Assembly: GCA_030407005.1 (NCBI GenBank)
Contig: JAUDYN010000001.1
Location: 186,001-250,000 of the forward strand
DNA: 64,000 bases
DNA from: Desarmillaria ectypa
Lineage: Eukaryota > Basidiomycota > Agaricomycetes > Agaricales > Physalacriaceae
Reading direction: 5' to 3'
The notes under the pieces are model-generated. The model saw nothing but the letters and a program-made list of their open reading frames with translations. It did no database searches and was not told the DNA's origin. The translations under genes were made by a program, and so were the position numbers. This document shows positions 1 through 12,577 of this stretch, in pieces; position 1 is the stretch's first letter; every line of letters starts with the position of its first letter.

Positions 1-1613
1 GAGGCACAGCTTACTTGACTGTAGTAGCGCTACCAGTGAAGTTCACGCCTCTGTAAATGAATGGATCAGACGACCGATTTACCTCATGCATGCAGAGGCT
101 ACTCACGAAATAGGACCGCCAGTCCCAGGAGTACCATCGTCATTGGGGTAGGACTGTGAGATCAAGACACCGTATTTGGTGATACCGCTGATGTTGTTAC
201 TGTAAAGAATTGGTTAGTATACTGTCTTAGCAGAAGACTTGGTGGTATTCACCCAGAGTACGTGATGCCCGACACTTTAGCGCTTGTGGCCGACGCTTGG
301 ACCTTGATTCTGCAAGGCATCCGACATTAGAACAGCAAGTGAAGGTAAAAGACGCATAGTCATACCTGAGTCCATACATGGAGTTCGTAACAATGTTCCC
401 AGAGATGGTCACACCGGTGACTGTGTCGCCAGTAGCAACGGAACCAACAGAAATGCCATGGCCTCCAGAGCACTGGTTGTTCTTGAAACTAAAAAGAGTA
501 CTTGAGTGAGACCTCTCACCGACTCGAACCCGGTTATAAACACGTACACGATGTTAGAGCCTGAGTTGATGGCGATACAATCATCCTGGTTCTTGACGAC
601 GGAGTTTTGGATCGTGACATTGTCAGCAGAAACGTCGAAACCCTGCATATCCGTAAGTCCTCCTCATTCATTAGATGAACGTTCACACTTACGTCGGTAT
701 TGTGACCAAGGCTGTTGGTGTCACCAGCACTATTGTCGACCTAGAGATGGCAGATAAGCCGACTGAGACGTGAACATAGAAACATGACGTCGTACGGTGA
801 TGGTGTCAAAGTTGAGTCCGTCGCTGTTACCGATAGAGACAGCTTGTGCGGGGCTGTTCAAGACCTATCACTGATGTTAGTATTGTCTACAAAGAGGGGA
901 AAGGAAGTCTCACCGTGAATTGAGAGTACGTGCCGGAGCCCTTGAACCTAGATGAAGATTTGAACGTTTGAACATAATATGTAATGAAAGAGCTCACTTC
1001 AATAAGGGATGGGGTTTAGAGACCCCACTGTTCGAACCTTTGCCGTCCCAGTAGGAGGCACCGTTTCCCTGAGCAAAATATTTTACAAGAGAAGGCGTGA
1101 CCACTAGCTCGACTTACGTCAAACTTATGTCCTGCACCCTTGAACGTGATATTGTCTCCGTCGATAGTGAACAGGGGACCAGACGCTATGAAGGAAAGAT
1201 GCATTGAGTGTTCAACTGGCTTACTCATAAAGCATACGCACTGGAGGTCTTGGCGAACGTGATATCGCCAGCCATAGTGACAGTTGCGCCGGCTTGGGGC
1301 TGTTGAAGGTATATATGAGCGAGCGCGTTAAGCCGTCATAAAGTATGGGATCTTACTGAGAGCGTCAAGGTGCCTGTGAAGTATGCATGTCAGCAAGAAG
1401 GCACTGGGAAGAGAAAACATCCTCCAGCTTACTTCCATTCAGGACAGTGAACGCGTTGATGGTGACCGACGAGCAGCTAGATATCGAAGAAGCGGCGGAA
1501 ACGGAGTCAACAACGCAACTCGCACGCGCTTCAAGGTCCTCTGCGGGCAGAGCCGACACGAGCGCTAGCACGGCGGCAGTGAAGATGAACTGGTAGAATG
1601 CGTGTCCGAACAT
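1..1613 (-). CDS. Endopolygalacturonase (GH28), 3' end off the window
   Basis: Secreted pectinase that would hydrolyse alpha-1,4 linkages in homogalacturonan outside the cell. The start at 1613 gives a signal peptide (hydrophobic core FIFTAAVLALVSALPA) and a short pro-region. Splicing is inferred from frame continuity: exon 1 is 1613-1433, followed by a 17-nt micro-exon (1373-1357), and exon 3 begins at 1299. All four GH28 signatures are present. NTD is split by an intron at about 700 (GHNTD/GFDVSADN), DD lies in NQDDCIAINSG, GHG in CSGGHGISVG, and RIK is split by an intron at about 365-330. Family knowledge makes the NTD and DD aspartates catalytic. The last coding sequence seen ends near GTPGTGGPIS, so the C-terminus is missing. 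No stop or frameshift was found. GHG and RIK are typical of both endo- and exo-enzymes, and the endo call rests on overall similarity. Confidence 0.9.
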
Positions 1614-2780
1614 TTGACCGATATATGAAGGGAAGCAAAGGATGCTGGTCACTCTGACATTAAGGAATGCATTAAATACCACGGCGCTGGATGAACCACG
1701 GATATTTATTAGTATAAAATTAGCAGCAAGACGACGGCAATGTCGTCGAGCCGTTGATTTGGGTCGACACAATGCTATGGAGAAATTCCAGTCGCCGCCT
1801 TCTTGAACTTGCACAAATCAAGGAGTCCGGCCTGATTTGATTTGGACCATGGAAATCCTTTCTCATACTAATATTCACAATTAAATTAACAAAATACTGG
1901 TCTTTAGTGTTTAAACTCACCCGCAATTCGAGCTCTGCTAAGGACCGGAGTGTTCATGTATCACGTCCCTGTCCATTGCTTTGTCAGCAGTCTCTAATTC
2001 GTCGCATGTGGCCCATCGGAGGAAAAACCTTTGCCGGTGCGTTTCACGTATATTTGTGGGCGTTGTAAGCATCAACTAGGCACTAAGTCGGCGATTCAGG
2101 GCCTTCCCAGAAATTCGACCGTGCCTATCTTTGGAGATCAGATTTCGAACAAACCTCAGAGTAATAAGACTAACCCTAATTGTCCTCAGATCACTGTACT
2201 TCAGAGAATGAATGCTACACAACCTCTCCACGCCAGAATAAATAACACCTCCTCTTCCAGAATCATCCACACCATCCCTATGGCAAAACGAGGCAGACGC
2301 GAAAGATCGTTCCTTGAAGAAGAAAAACAAATTGTTGTTATTCATAGACGACGGGCATAATTTTGTTACTATTTATAGACGACAGTTTTCACCGACCAAA
2401 ATGGACAACGAGGATCTGTCTTACTGCTTACAGGTTTTTCAAGTTCTACTCTGAGCTTATTCAAAGTGCGTAATCTCGGCTAGATGGGTGTGCGAGTAGT
2501 TTATCAAGTAGAGATATGTCGTAGTACCACATCTTAAATACTTGCGTCCGGCACAAGTGGTACCGTGTCGTGTAATGATGATGACGAGGTGCAGTCCATT
2601 TTCCCTTGCCGATTTCCAGGGATATTAATTACCTTTTATCTTCCAAACAACGGAACCGCTTATAAGAGAAAATCAGCGAAATAAATGAGGCTGGTGACAT
2701 ATGTTACCGCATGTATACCTCGTCTCTGATAGACCATTAGGAATTTTATGTGAGAATAATAAGTGAGCAGGGGTGCTCAC
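1614..2780. other. Intergenic, upstream of the polygalacturonase
   Basis: Open frames of 109 aa (+, 2031-2360) and 89 aa (-, 2076-2345) overlap here on opposite strands. Neither shows a domain, signal peptide or consistent splice context, so I do not call a gene. The part next to 1613 presumably holds the pectinase promoter. Confidence 0.4.
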
Positions 2781-2839
2781 TATATATTTAACGCTCAGAC
2801 GCGAACAATTCATCTATAATACCACGGATTTCTGATCTT

Positions 2840-3315
2840 ATGTGGATGGTGCTGGCGCTGGCGTTTGTATCGGCACAAGTTCTCGCTTATTCCTGTTAAT
2901 TTCCAACCTGCAACGACGCCGATGTTAGCTTCGACACCGAACTAAGGCGGTATTTCTGAAGCGATGTCAGAGGCTAGCACTGGATACGCCGACGGAAAAC
3001 CAGCTGACCGAAACGACACATGCCACACTATCGTCAGTTGTTCCGAGCTGGTATCGCCGCAGTAATGGGCAAGGACATTACTTGAAGTACCGCTTGAGCT
3101 GCCATGGGACGTTTCCGACAGGGTTGATCTCATTCAAAGCGGCCCGGCCAATCCCACTACTGTAACTCTCGGGCCGCGATCCATCTGTGAATCATCACAG
3201 GGCAGAAACACTTCTTGCTTCAGCAGATCAGGATTTGGCAACCCTCGTGCCAGAGTTCCATGAGAACGACGGCTCATCGAGCTATCGAATGGTAGCAGAA
3301 AGCCTACCATCTTGA
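2840..3315 (+). CDS. Possible small three-exon gene, unidentified
   Basis: Speculative model. A TATA-like stretch (2781-2790) lies about 50 nt upstream of an ATG at 2840. The unspliced frame is hydrophobic (MWMVLALAFVSAQVLAYSC) and stops after 19 codons. Removing a putative 62-nt intron (GTATCG...GATGTTAG) and a 39-nt intron near 3163-3201 gives one continuous frame ending at 3315. The last exon (around ETLLASADQDLATLVPEF) looks protein-like. No family was recognised. The alternative is a decayed secreted-protein gene whose signal peptide runs straight into a stop. Confidence 0.2.
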
Positions 3316-4684
3316 CCTAGTACCTCCTGCCCCTCGATTGAAGGTATGTAATGGATGGTCATTATGTGCAAAATTCCTCATGACCTAGAGGAAGCTATGA
3401 GGTCTGTGAAATCCGAAAATTCGAGGAACGGTCGTTGTAGAATGCGGAAGAAACTTGATGATGCGCTTTTAGTTCAGGTTCATCCGCTTCTTCCTCCGCG
3501 ACGTTGGTCCTCGTACTCTTTGAGGTATTAATACGCAGTGCAGAATCCCAAAAGTACCTCCGAAAAGACGAAGAAATCCCCGGGAAATATCGCCGACGGT
3601 TTAATCAAAACGACGATGAAGTGCATGCCGGACCGCAATGGTGGTGTCTTCTCGATTTGGATATCAACGCCATTTTTGTACACTGACTCGACAAGATTCC
3701 ATCACCTAGGACCCATCCTGTATTTTTGAGCCTTCGAAGCGAAGCTCCCTCATCGATGAATTTGTGCATATTTCTCAGACGCATAATCTTCCCAGCCTAT
3801 CAAATGTCTCTTATGCTGCTTGTTCTACTTAGTATAGATGCTAGGCTTTGTCTCGAGTCCGAGTCTGGGTCATCACATGCGTGCACTGAGAAACAGACCG
3901 TGATCCAGTGCTGATAAGACCCAGGAGAAGCTGATTTAATGTATCAAACTGGAGCTGAGGCTATGGTCTTCCCTTCTGCCATCATTAATCCGGGCACTGC
4001 TGGCCTTGGGTTCAAGTTGTACGGGTACCGTTACCGTGCCGTCGAGATTTGGATGTTATTGATGACTGTCGACGGACACGTGTGGGGTATATAAAACTCC
4101 ATCGATCCATCACTCAGGAACAAAATTAATTAATGATTTGGAGATCGATGACCAACTAGAGTGTAATCAATATCTTTCACGGTGAATCATTTTCGGTCCA
4201 TTGACTGATTGGAGCTGATGGCCGTATAGCGTATGGGGTACGACGTGGCTCGGATGCCTTGACGTTATCCATATTAGCACTCAAAGTTCCTTGAGCGCTC
4301 GGATAGGCCCAATGCCTTGGCGGCCATTGATCTTCACGATGCATCGGAGCTTGAGCCTCTCTCTTTTGAATCAAGATGGGGCTGTGACTCGGACTCAAGT
4401 CAGAGACGATATTTTGAAACATTGAGTTAGCGTAGCGCTTCATCAAATGCGGTGTAGGACATGTATAGTATCGTTTTGGGATTAAGCAATGAACGTGAGG
4501 AGACGACTATGTTTTGCGGCGTTTCTTTCAATATTGCGACTAGGAGTGAAAGAAATTGAATAGCCAAATCAAAATCCATTTCGGCGGCCACAAAGATACA
4601 ACCGAGTACATACGGGAAAGTCCTACAAAAAAAATCCAATAATGGTACATGTCCAAACGAACGAAGCCATAGACATTGCGTAGC
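3316..4684. other. No confident gene
   Basis: Several 60-90 aa frames occur on both strands (for example 3538-3729 + and 4177-4446 -), without recognisable domains, signal peptides or splice continuity. Part of it is the 3' flank of the secreted-protein gene that ends at 4685. Confidence 0.4.
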
Positions 4685-5421
4685 CTAGTAATAGACGTTC
4701 CAGTACGAAGAACTATAGTACACCCAATCGTCGACCCAGTCATCCTCACAGTCATCCTCCCAAGTTGTGATGTCGATGATGTCCTCGAAGAGGGCGCAGA
4801 TGAACTGTTCCGCAGCTTCCTCGAGGGTATAGACTAGAAGAAGAGCCCATTGTCAACGAACGGTAGAAGAAGACGAGCTTCAGATACACACCCTGGCAAG
4901 AGTTGCATTTGTCATGGGCCAAGCAAAGGTCCTTGCAGTCTGCGTAGGTGATAAGCAAAAAGAAAACCTAGATCACGAAAGAAGAAACGCGTACCGATCT
5001 CATAGGTCACCTTGTCGACATACCCGCAGGAGAATGGATCCCGCTTGCCGGGCTTCCAGCCCTTCCAGTCATACCGATCGATAAACACAGGCTCCCAGGT
5101 GCACTTGTTGTAGGGCCATTGAGAGGGGCATTTGAATCCGCACACGGGCTGTTCGAATCTAATCAGAATCTGAAGGGAAAAGAAGGAAGAAGGTAAACGT
5201 ACGTCGCCTAGGCAAGGACAGTACTCCGGGACGTTTGTTGGACAGTGCTTGTCCACTCCTGTCCAGGTCCAGGATGGTTTCCATGGAGCGTAGGAACCAT
5301 AGTAGTCCCTCCCTTGGATGGTGGTGTTCCCTGCTTCCGGTTGGCGGACGTTGATAGTGGCGGAGAGGCCGGGGACGATAAGAGCAGCGAGAGGGACGAG
5401 CGCGGCGAGTGAGAAGCGCAT
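4685..5421 (-). CDS. Secreted Cys/Trp-rich protein, unknown function
   Basis: The start at 5421 gives a clear signal peptide (MRFSLAALVPLAALIVPGLS). Inferred exons are 5421-5203, 5169-4995, 4939-4892 and 4833-4685, about 196 aa in all. The mature protein has many Cys and Trp residues (KHCPTNVPEYCPC, CGFKCPSQWPYNKC, DCKDLCLAHDKCNSC), suggesting a disulfide-stabilised extracellular protein. The tail is acidic and aromatic (WVYYSSSYWNVYY). A TATA box (TATAAA on the minus strand, 5522-5517) lies 95 nt upstream of the ATG. The first putative intron is only 33 nt and in frame, so it may be retained, which would add 11 residues. I do not recognise the family; effector, wall protein or orphan are all possible. 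Confidence 0.72.
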
Positions 5422-5779
5422 GATGATGAACGAGTTAAGTGAAAATGAGTAGAGAAAAGTGGGTAGACGAGGGTGGAGAGTCTATCTGGAGAATGTAGTC
5501 CTCTTTTCGCAGCTTCTTTATACATCTTCGTACGGCCCTGCCACGATACACAGGTGAAGGACGAGGCATTCAGAGTAAGACAAAAAACAACACGAGGTCG
5601 GGGAGACGTGCGGTAATGAAAAGGCAGGGTAACATTCATTTCAAGGGCCAAGCCTCAAAAGAATCTTGCTTTCGGTGGTGATATCCAGGTTGGATGGCGA
5701 GCGCGAATGCGACCTGTGTTGCGATGCGAGAAATGATACACCGCATACTCTTGAGCCAAGGACAACCGATTCAATCACT

Positions 5780-6090
5780 TTGGCTCGGCGGAGGTCATTC
5801 CAAGAATTTGTCGATCGCTGTCCAAGGCGATCTTTCCCAAAAAGAGAAAGATTAACGATTTCCAAGTCACGTCCAGCCACAACGAACCAGAGCCCCAGCT
5901 CGTCCCGTGTCTTCGATTAAGGCAATAACTGCTGGCGTTTCGTACTGCATGTGCGGGTGCCAAGGACCGTCGATTCAAAAGGGCGATCGCAATGATCACG
6001 TTGGCTCGGCAATGTCACGTTCCAAGAGTTTTACGGGTATGTGATCATTGTCCAAGGTGATCTTCAAACCAGAAAGAGACGTTCCGCCAG
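5780..6090. repeat. Diverged tandem repeat
   Basis: Two segments, about 5780-5850 and 6001-6085, share interrupted identity (TTGGCTCGGC..., then TCCAAGAATTT/GTTTT, then TGTCCAAGG.GATCTT). On the minus strand both can be read as similar peptides, KITLDNDHIPVKLLERDIAEPT-like and KIALDSDRQILGMTSAEPK-like, each ending at a TGA in the same place. They look like two relics of one duplicated coding unit. No intact gene was found between 5,430 and 6,870. Confidence 0.45.
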
Positions 6091-6879
6091 CTTTTGTACA
6101 ATATCGTTTGCGCGTCGCTGCCTTCAAGTACCATTTGAAGGGAGTGAGCGCTGATAGTACCTGAGAAAGATCAAGACTCATTCAGAAATACTTTGACCGT
6201 CTCGAATTGTCTAAGCTCCTGCTACAAAAGTGCGAGTACATGAAGAGAGATGTTATATCTTTCCTTTGTGATCAGTTTTATTGCAGTTGACATCTGATTA
6301 AGACTATTCCTTACAGTGAAAGAGAAACAATGTAGTTTGCTACGTGACCTGAACAGACTTTGCTGGTCCTTGTACTAGGCTAAAGTCGAGACAGCACTAG
6401 AGCAGTATTATGAGTAAATTGAGATCATATAAATCAATATAAGAGTCGCGCACACCAGAGAAGTTTATGCATCTGCCTAACTTATTCCTGTTTCCAGATA
6501 GGGCAGATGTGACGATCCGTGTCTTCCTCTAGATGAATAGCTGATCCCAGAGGTACAGTCTGCAACTAGCTGGCACGAAACGGCTCTGACCATACGGTCT
6601 AAGGATGACGGCGCAGCCCCTTGTATCCTTCATATCAGTCAAGAAGTACTGTCAGGCGCATCTACGCGACAACCGTTGGTGAAGATGGCCGAGAAACCTG
6701 CAGCATCGCCCTCTGCACATATGTAGCTCGAGACGTCTCTGCTCCTCAACATGGTCATCATTTCCTGCGATGTCGCTACAGGGACCGCGGACGTCGAAGT
6801 TGAGCGCTGAGGGAGCTTCTTGCGCATATTTCGGTACTCAGACCCTTCCCTATGTACCACGAGACGACAATTATAGTTC

Positions 6880-7250
6880 GACATCGGAGTACCCAAATCA
6901 TACACTCTTGCTGTCTCCAATCTTGGCATATTCATTCCTATCAGATACAAGGAATGAATGGAATGTATCATTATCATGAACCAAGAGCAACAGCATCAGT
7001 GGATTATGGATTCAACCCATGGTGTTTATCTGAACAATAAGAAATCAAACAACAACAATGCTGGGACTTCAAAGGGAAGTCCTGGCACAATAAGTGGAAC
7101 AGCAGAGAAGAAAACTGGCACTGGTACCACTTACGGTGGTCAGGGGCAGCCAATGGATATCGACACCATTAACACCCTTAAAGCAAAAGGAAAATGCTTC
7201 TGCTGCAAGAAGAAGGGATATTGTTCAAAGGACTGCCCAGAACAGTCATA
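6880..7250 (+). pseudogene. Gag C-terminal fragment (copy 1)
   Basis: Aligns by eye with gag of copy 2 from its GVPSSYT region through to the nucleocapsid zinc knuckle. The knuckle here reads CFCCKKKGYCSKDC, where the zinc-binding His is replaced by Tyr, compared with CFRCDQKGHLSRDC in copy 2. The frame contains stops (one near 6885, a TGA after IRYKE). The N-terminal part of gag is missing. Confidence 0.8.
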
Positions 7251-7979
7251 GAACAAGAAGAAGGAAGAGATTAGAGCTTCAATGACTGAGCCCACTATAA
7301 ACTCCAAGATCAAAGAGGTAAAAGATACCACTAGAAAGTGAGTGATTCCACTTGCTCAGCAAAAGGACAGTCTGGTGCACATTCAGAACTCACTAGTTGG
7401 ACTTATAGTACTTCTGTAGTTATGCCTAATATACACATGCATTCCAATATATCTGCTATTACCCCTTGCAATCAGACAAAGAAAAAATCACACAATCAAT
7501 ATGCCATTCTGGCAGAAAAACAAGAAGACATTTTGACAAACAAGGAGGACAACCTGCTCAATCACCCACAAGGATCAAGTGGGCTGAACCAGGGACAGAG
7601 AGTCCCCAATAAAGGTCCAACTTGCAAAGCTGATCTTGTTGAAGTTCCTGATGAAGAAGACAATACTGCCTTCAGGAACTATCAGGAAAAGCAGTAGAAA
7701 CAGAAGAAGGAAGTGGAACCTTGGGAGGCAGCAAAGGATGTGCCCCCAGAAAAGAAGCCAACAGAGTGGCTTAAACCCTTGGAGACAGAATGGACTTGGA
7801 GGGCAATCAAAGATGTGAGAACTGAAGTGATTGCCAAAACTATTCTACTCAACTGGATCAACAAGTGCTGAGTTAAGGAAGTCATAGACAACCTCCTTGA
7901 AGGACTATGAAGGGCCAAATGATCATGCATGCTGGAATGGCTTGACAAACTCTGCAAACTAATCCAATATAACATTTGA

Positions 7980-10900
7980 GCCCAAAATAGTAAATGGCAG
8001 GATCTACAGGATCTGGTTCAAATTGAAACCTTAGATGCCAAAGTACTACTTGGAGCTACTATACTGATTGACAGTGGATGCATGGGAAGCTCTATCCATA
8101 GTTTCTACATATATGCACACAACCTCAAAACACAACCCACCACCAGTCCTATCCCTGTATACAATGCTGACAGATCCTACAATAAAGCAGGAGAGATCAC
8201 ATCATTTGTAGAACTATGACTTAAAGTCAGGGACTATAGTGAATTAATGGATTTAGCAGTCACTGACCTTGGAAGCAAAGAAATATTCCTCAGACATGAC
8301 TGGCTCTTATGCTATAATCCTATCATCAACTGAAAAACTGGCAAAATCTTATTCACCTACTGCCAATGTGTAAAAAATCCATACATATTGCCAGATGCCA
8401 ATGAAGATGATGAATTGGAACTGGAAGAAGGAGAAACCATTCTAGCAGTGGATTTCACAGAAGCAATGGAAATACAGGCTGTCCATAAAGCTAATGAGCT
8501 TGCAGCCAAAGCCAACAAAGAAAAAGCCAAGAAATCCTTCGAAAGCATAGTACCTGAAGCTTATTGGGATTTCAAGGACTTATTCAACAAAGAAACTTTG
8601 ATGGACTCTCAGAACAAAAGTCCTGGGACCATACCATTGAATTGATTCCCAATGCTAAATCAACCCTAGACTGTAAAGTCTATCCATTAAATTGAACAGA
8701 GCAAGAGGAACTCAATAAATTCCTTGAAGAGAACCTTGCCTCAGGGTGAATCTGACCCTCCAAGTCTCCAATGGCTTCACCATTCTTTTTCATCAAAAAG
8801 AAGGATGGAAAACTGCATTCTGTTCAGGATTATTGAAAACTTAATGAAATGACCATTAAAAATTGATGTCCCTTACTGCTTATATATGAGCTAATGGACA
8901 AGCTAGGAAGTGCCAAATACTTCACTAAACTGGATGTATGATGGGGCTACAACAATGTATGCATCAAAGAAGACGATGAATAAAAAGCAGCATTCAGAAC
9001 TAACTAGGGGTTGTTCAAACCCATAGTAATATTCTTTGGACTCACCAATTCACTCACAACCTTCCAATGGATGATGAATGATATCTTTAAAGATCTCATT
9101 GCCACTGGAAAAGTTACAGTTTATCTTGACAATATTCTAATATTTTCCAAAAACCTAGACAAACATTGATGCATTGTCCAAAGAGTGTTGGAGCTTCTTA
9201 GGAAACACAAATTATTTCTGAAAGTGGAGAAGTGTGAGTTTGAAGTACTCAAAACTGAGTACTTAGGCATTATCATCAGTGAAGGATCTATTCACATAGA
9301 TCCCATAAAAATTGCAGGAATCATAGAATGGCCAGTTCCAACAAAGAAACAGGAACTACAATTGTTCTTAGGATTCACTAATTTCTATAGACACTTTATT
9401 AAAGGATATAGTGATATAGTATGACAAATGACATGCCTCACAGAGAAGGAACAATGAGTGTGGGGGACAGCACAACAAGTTGTATTCCAGTGACTTAAAA
9501 TACAATTAGCAATGGACATGGTCCTAGCTATACCAATGGAGAAAGGTCAATTCCACATGGAAGCAGATTCTAGTGAGGGGGAAATTAGTACTGTTTTGCA
9601 CCAAGAACAAGATGGAAAATAAAGACCAGTTGCATTTTTATCAAAAGTGTTAATAGTCACTGAGTGAAATTATGAGATATATGATAAGGAATTACTCACA
9701 ATAATGCTTGCTCTTGATAAATGGAGACACTACCTAATGGGAGCTATAGTAGATTTTGAGATCTAGACAGATCATCAAAATCTGCAATATTTCCACAAAC
9801 CACAAAAGCTTAATTGCAGACAAGCATGATGGGTCACAGAACTCACAGAATATCATTTCACCCTACATCACAAACCAGGAACTACCAACAAGAAAGTGGA
9901 CCTACACAGTTGACAAGCAGACCATGAACAAGGCAAAAACAACAACAAAGAAGTAGTCATACTTAAAGCCAAATTCTTTAATGCCATGATCATGCTGACA
10001 GAAGAGGAAATCTGGGAACATGTTAAAAGTGTAACCCATGATAACCAGAAATGAGACCAAGAAATAGCCAAGGCCCTTAATCATAAAAGAGGAATGAAGA
10101 TGGAAGATGGACATATCTTCTATTATCAATGAATTTACATTCCTCAAGACTATGGATTATGAGGAGGAGTGGTAGCAAGATGCTATGACCATATCATGGC
10201 AGGACATCCAAGAGTAGAAAAGACCAAGGAGCTAGTCTTAAGAGACTATTGGTGGCCAAAGATGAAGAAGGACATAGAAACCTATGTTTGGGCATGCAAA
10301 GCATGTGCCTGAACTAAAACCAATACTCAAGCCAAGTGTGCTCCCCTTCATTCCAACAAAATCCCTTTGGAACTATGGTCACATATTTCAGTTAACATGG
10401 TTATGGGATTACCACTTTCCAATGAACATGATACCATTTTGGTGATTGTTGACTGATTCTCCAAGGAAATCATTCTGATCACTTGTAGTACTGAACTTTC
10501 ATCAGAAGCATGGGCTTGAATCCTGCATGATGAAGTATATGCCAAACATGGCATGCCCATTACTGTCATATCAGACAGAGGGCCACAATTTGTGTCAAAG
10601 TTCTTAAAGGACTTATATGACATATTAAACATCAAATAAAATGCTTCTACAGCATTCCATCCACAAACCAATGGGCAGACAGAGCATGTCAACCAAGAGA
10701 TAGAAAAATATCTATGGATATTTATCAATCATTGACAAGATGACTGGGCAGAATGGTTGCCTTTAGCAGCTTTCCAACACAACAATCAGGTACACTCTGC
10801 AATGGGAAAAAGTCCATTCCAGATTAATTATGGATGAAATCCCGAAGTCACTCTGGACTCACATATCCACTCTCCACTCCAAACCTCTAGGTCAGAATCC

Positions 10901-11692
10901 TTCACAGATATGATGAAGCATATCCATGAAGAGACCCATACTGCTTTGCAAAAAGCTGCAACACAGATAAAAACTCAATATGACAAAAAGAAAAGAACAG
11001 TGGTCAAATACCAGATTGGTCAAAAAGTCTGGCTCAACACCATTAACCTTCATCTACCACAGCCAAAGAAAAAGCTCAATGACGAATGAGTAGGACCATT
11101 CACAATACTCTAAAAATGTGGTCCATCAGCCTACAAGCTGAAACTTTCTCCTTTATGGAAAATATACCCAGTGTTCAACAAAACACTTCTTATAGCATAT
11201 GTTCCTCCTACCTTCCCTAATCAGGAACAACCACTGCTGCCACCACCAGACATCATTCATGGAGAAGAGAAATATGAGATAGAGATGATTCTTGATGACA
11301 GACCCTGCAAGGTTTGTGAAAAAAAAGGTCAACTGTCAAAAACAGTCACTGAATATCTAGTCAAATGGAAGGGATATGGAACAGAAGAAAACCAATGGGT
11401 TGCAGAGAGGAATTTAGACAATGCAAAATGAGTGATTGCAAAATACCTCAAAGCAAAAGGAGCAGTTGAAGTCCAAGCAATAGTAGTCACTGCCACCAAA
11501 TTCACAGTTATCATTGATGAAAAGAAAACTGGAGATCAATAGAGATATTTAGTCAAGAAATATCTCTGTATTGAATACTGATACTATGAAGAGGAAATTA
11601 TAGATCTAAAGAACCTCATCAATAACTACTGAAAGGCAAATGATCAAGGAGGAGATGGTGGAGATGATCAGTGGAATGGAGACAATGAATGA
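7980..11692 (+). pseudogene. Pol polyprotein relic with chromodomain (copy 1)
   Basis: Domains in order. Protease, about 8040-8110, has LIDSGCMGSS with DSG intact. Reverse transcriptase, about 8640-9180, has the active-site box as YLDN, so one catalytic Asp of YLDD is lost. RNase H, about 9480-9830, follows. Integrase, about 10190-10740, has HISVNMV, where the first DDE Asp is Asn, but keeps SDRGPQFV and the Glu of the [11 protein letters not shown] region. The chromodomain, about 11270-11430, reads YEIEMILDD...YLVKWKGYGTEENQWV. Frame is kept over long stretches in spite of many stops, so decay was mainly by point mutation. The element cannot encode active pol. Confidence 0.88.
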
Positions 11693-11780
11693 CACAAGAA
11701 ATGCAAGAGGAACCCATTTAAAAGGACTATTAGTCAGGACATAATGACAGTTAGGATGACTGTCTTAAATGGGGGGGTAA

Positions 11781-12089
11781 TGTTACAATTTCTTGCTATT
11801 TTTCATAGTTATCTTATCTTTTAACTAGGTGCTGGATTATCATATCTAATCTCAGCACTTACAAAGACATGGAACTATGGCTCATTGCAGTCATTCCACT
11901 ATACCATGGTTTTCATTCATTTCATGCATGAACCATCTATTATGAGAACCCATACTTTAGTATATAAGTTGTATAGCTCTTGCTGTATATTCTCCAGCTT
12001 TGAGCTAAGTTTAATCATACCAAACTTTTCTTATCGACTCCTCCTCTCACCTAAAGCTAGCCTTTAGTCTTGATTCCTAATCGACAACA
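11781..12089 (+). repeat. 3' LTR of copy 1 (309 bp)
   Basis: Begins TGTTAC directly after the polypurine tract and ends ...CGACAACA. A TATA box (TATATAAG, 11961-11968) marks the likely promoter, so R would begin about 30 nt later. No second copy is in the window. Confidence 0.8.
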
Positions 12090-12121
12090 TTAAGTGGACT
12101 CATTGGGTGTATTGGAATCCT

Positions 12122-12545
12122 TGTTAGGTACCAACTTGGACATGTGACTTGGGGCAGTCAGCTGATCTCTCTGGGCCATTATGTGTTCGAACAATCACCC
12201 AAAGTGAGAGATAGAAGCCGATAGCCTTCTGTGTTGTGTAAACAAGAAGTATATGGTTTTAATTTAAACAAGAGATAGAGTACAACAGTCTAGTTTACTC
12301 TGTTTATATAGTATTTCTACGGCATTTATATTTAGGTGAAACACTATGGTCCATGCATGAACAGTGTTGAAGTAGTGCAATCCGGGAGGATCATAGAACC
12401 AATAGAGAATGTCTGGGGTAACAGTTGGTGAGAACGAGGGTTGTAGCCAGCAAATAGCTGGATATGAGTCAGTTTCTTGATTAGATTAGATGGGTGAGTC
12501 ATGGATATGACTCGGATAAGATAAGATAATGGAAAAATCGTAACA
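12122..12545 (-). repeat. 3' LTR of copy 2
   Basis: On the + strand it reads TGTTAGGTACC...CGTAACA. It has the same length as the partner LTR, with no indel. The 15 differing bases fall at 12 positions, each of which is, or is explained by, an ancestral CpG. Confidence 0.95.
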
Positions 12546-12577
12546 TTACCCCCTTGTTAAAGCAGTCATCCCGACTG

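Larger units (their letters stand above)
6880..12089 (+). mobile_element. Ty3/gypsy chromovirus, 5'-truncated and decayed (copy 1)
   Basis: Similarity to the gag of copy 2 begins abruptly near 6880 (FDIGVPKSYT..., then SNLGIFIPIRYKE). One coding direction then continues through gag, protease, reverse transcriptase, RNase H, integrase and chromodomain to a 3' LTR at 11781-12089. No 5' LTR or primer site is present, so the left end is truncated. A polypurine tract (AAATGGGGGGGTAA) sits directly before the LTR. Dozens of in-frame stops, mostly TGA, interrupt the frame, and CpG is conspicuously rare. Copy 1 and copy 2 belong to the same clade but differ in LTR and are clearly diverged in protein, so they are different families. 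Confidence 0.92.

Noticed and set aside
485..560. B-box-like GGGTTCGAGTC on the minus strand
   Set aside because: It lies within a polygalacturonase intron and has no A box or cloverleaf around it, so it is not a tRNA gene.
2031..2360. 109-aa plus-strand frame and an 89-aa frame on the opposite strand
   Set aside because: Overlapping frames on both strands without domain, splice or promoter support.
4177..4640. Two adjacent minus-strand frames of 89 and 70 aa
   Set aside because: They overlap in different frames, have no clear splice link, and composition is not convincing.
7094..7700. Several small + frames inside copy 1
   Set aside because: Out-of-frame shadows of decayed gag and pol.
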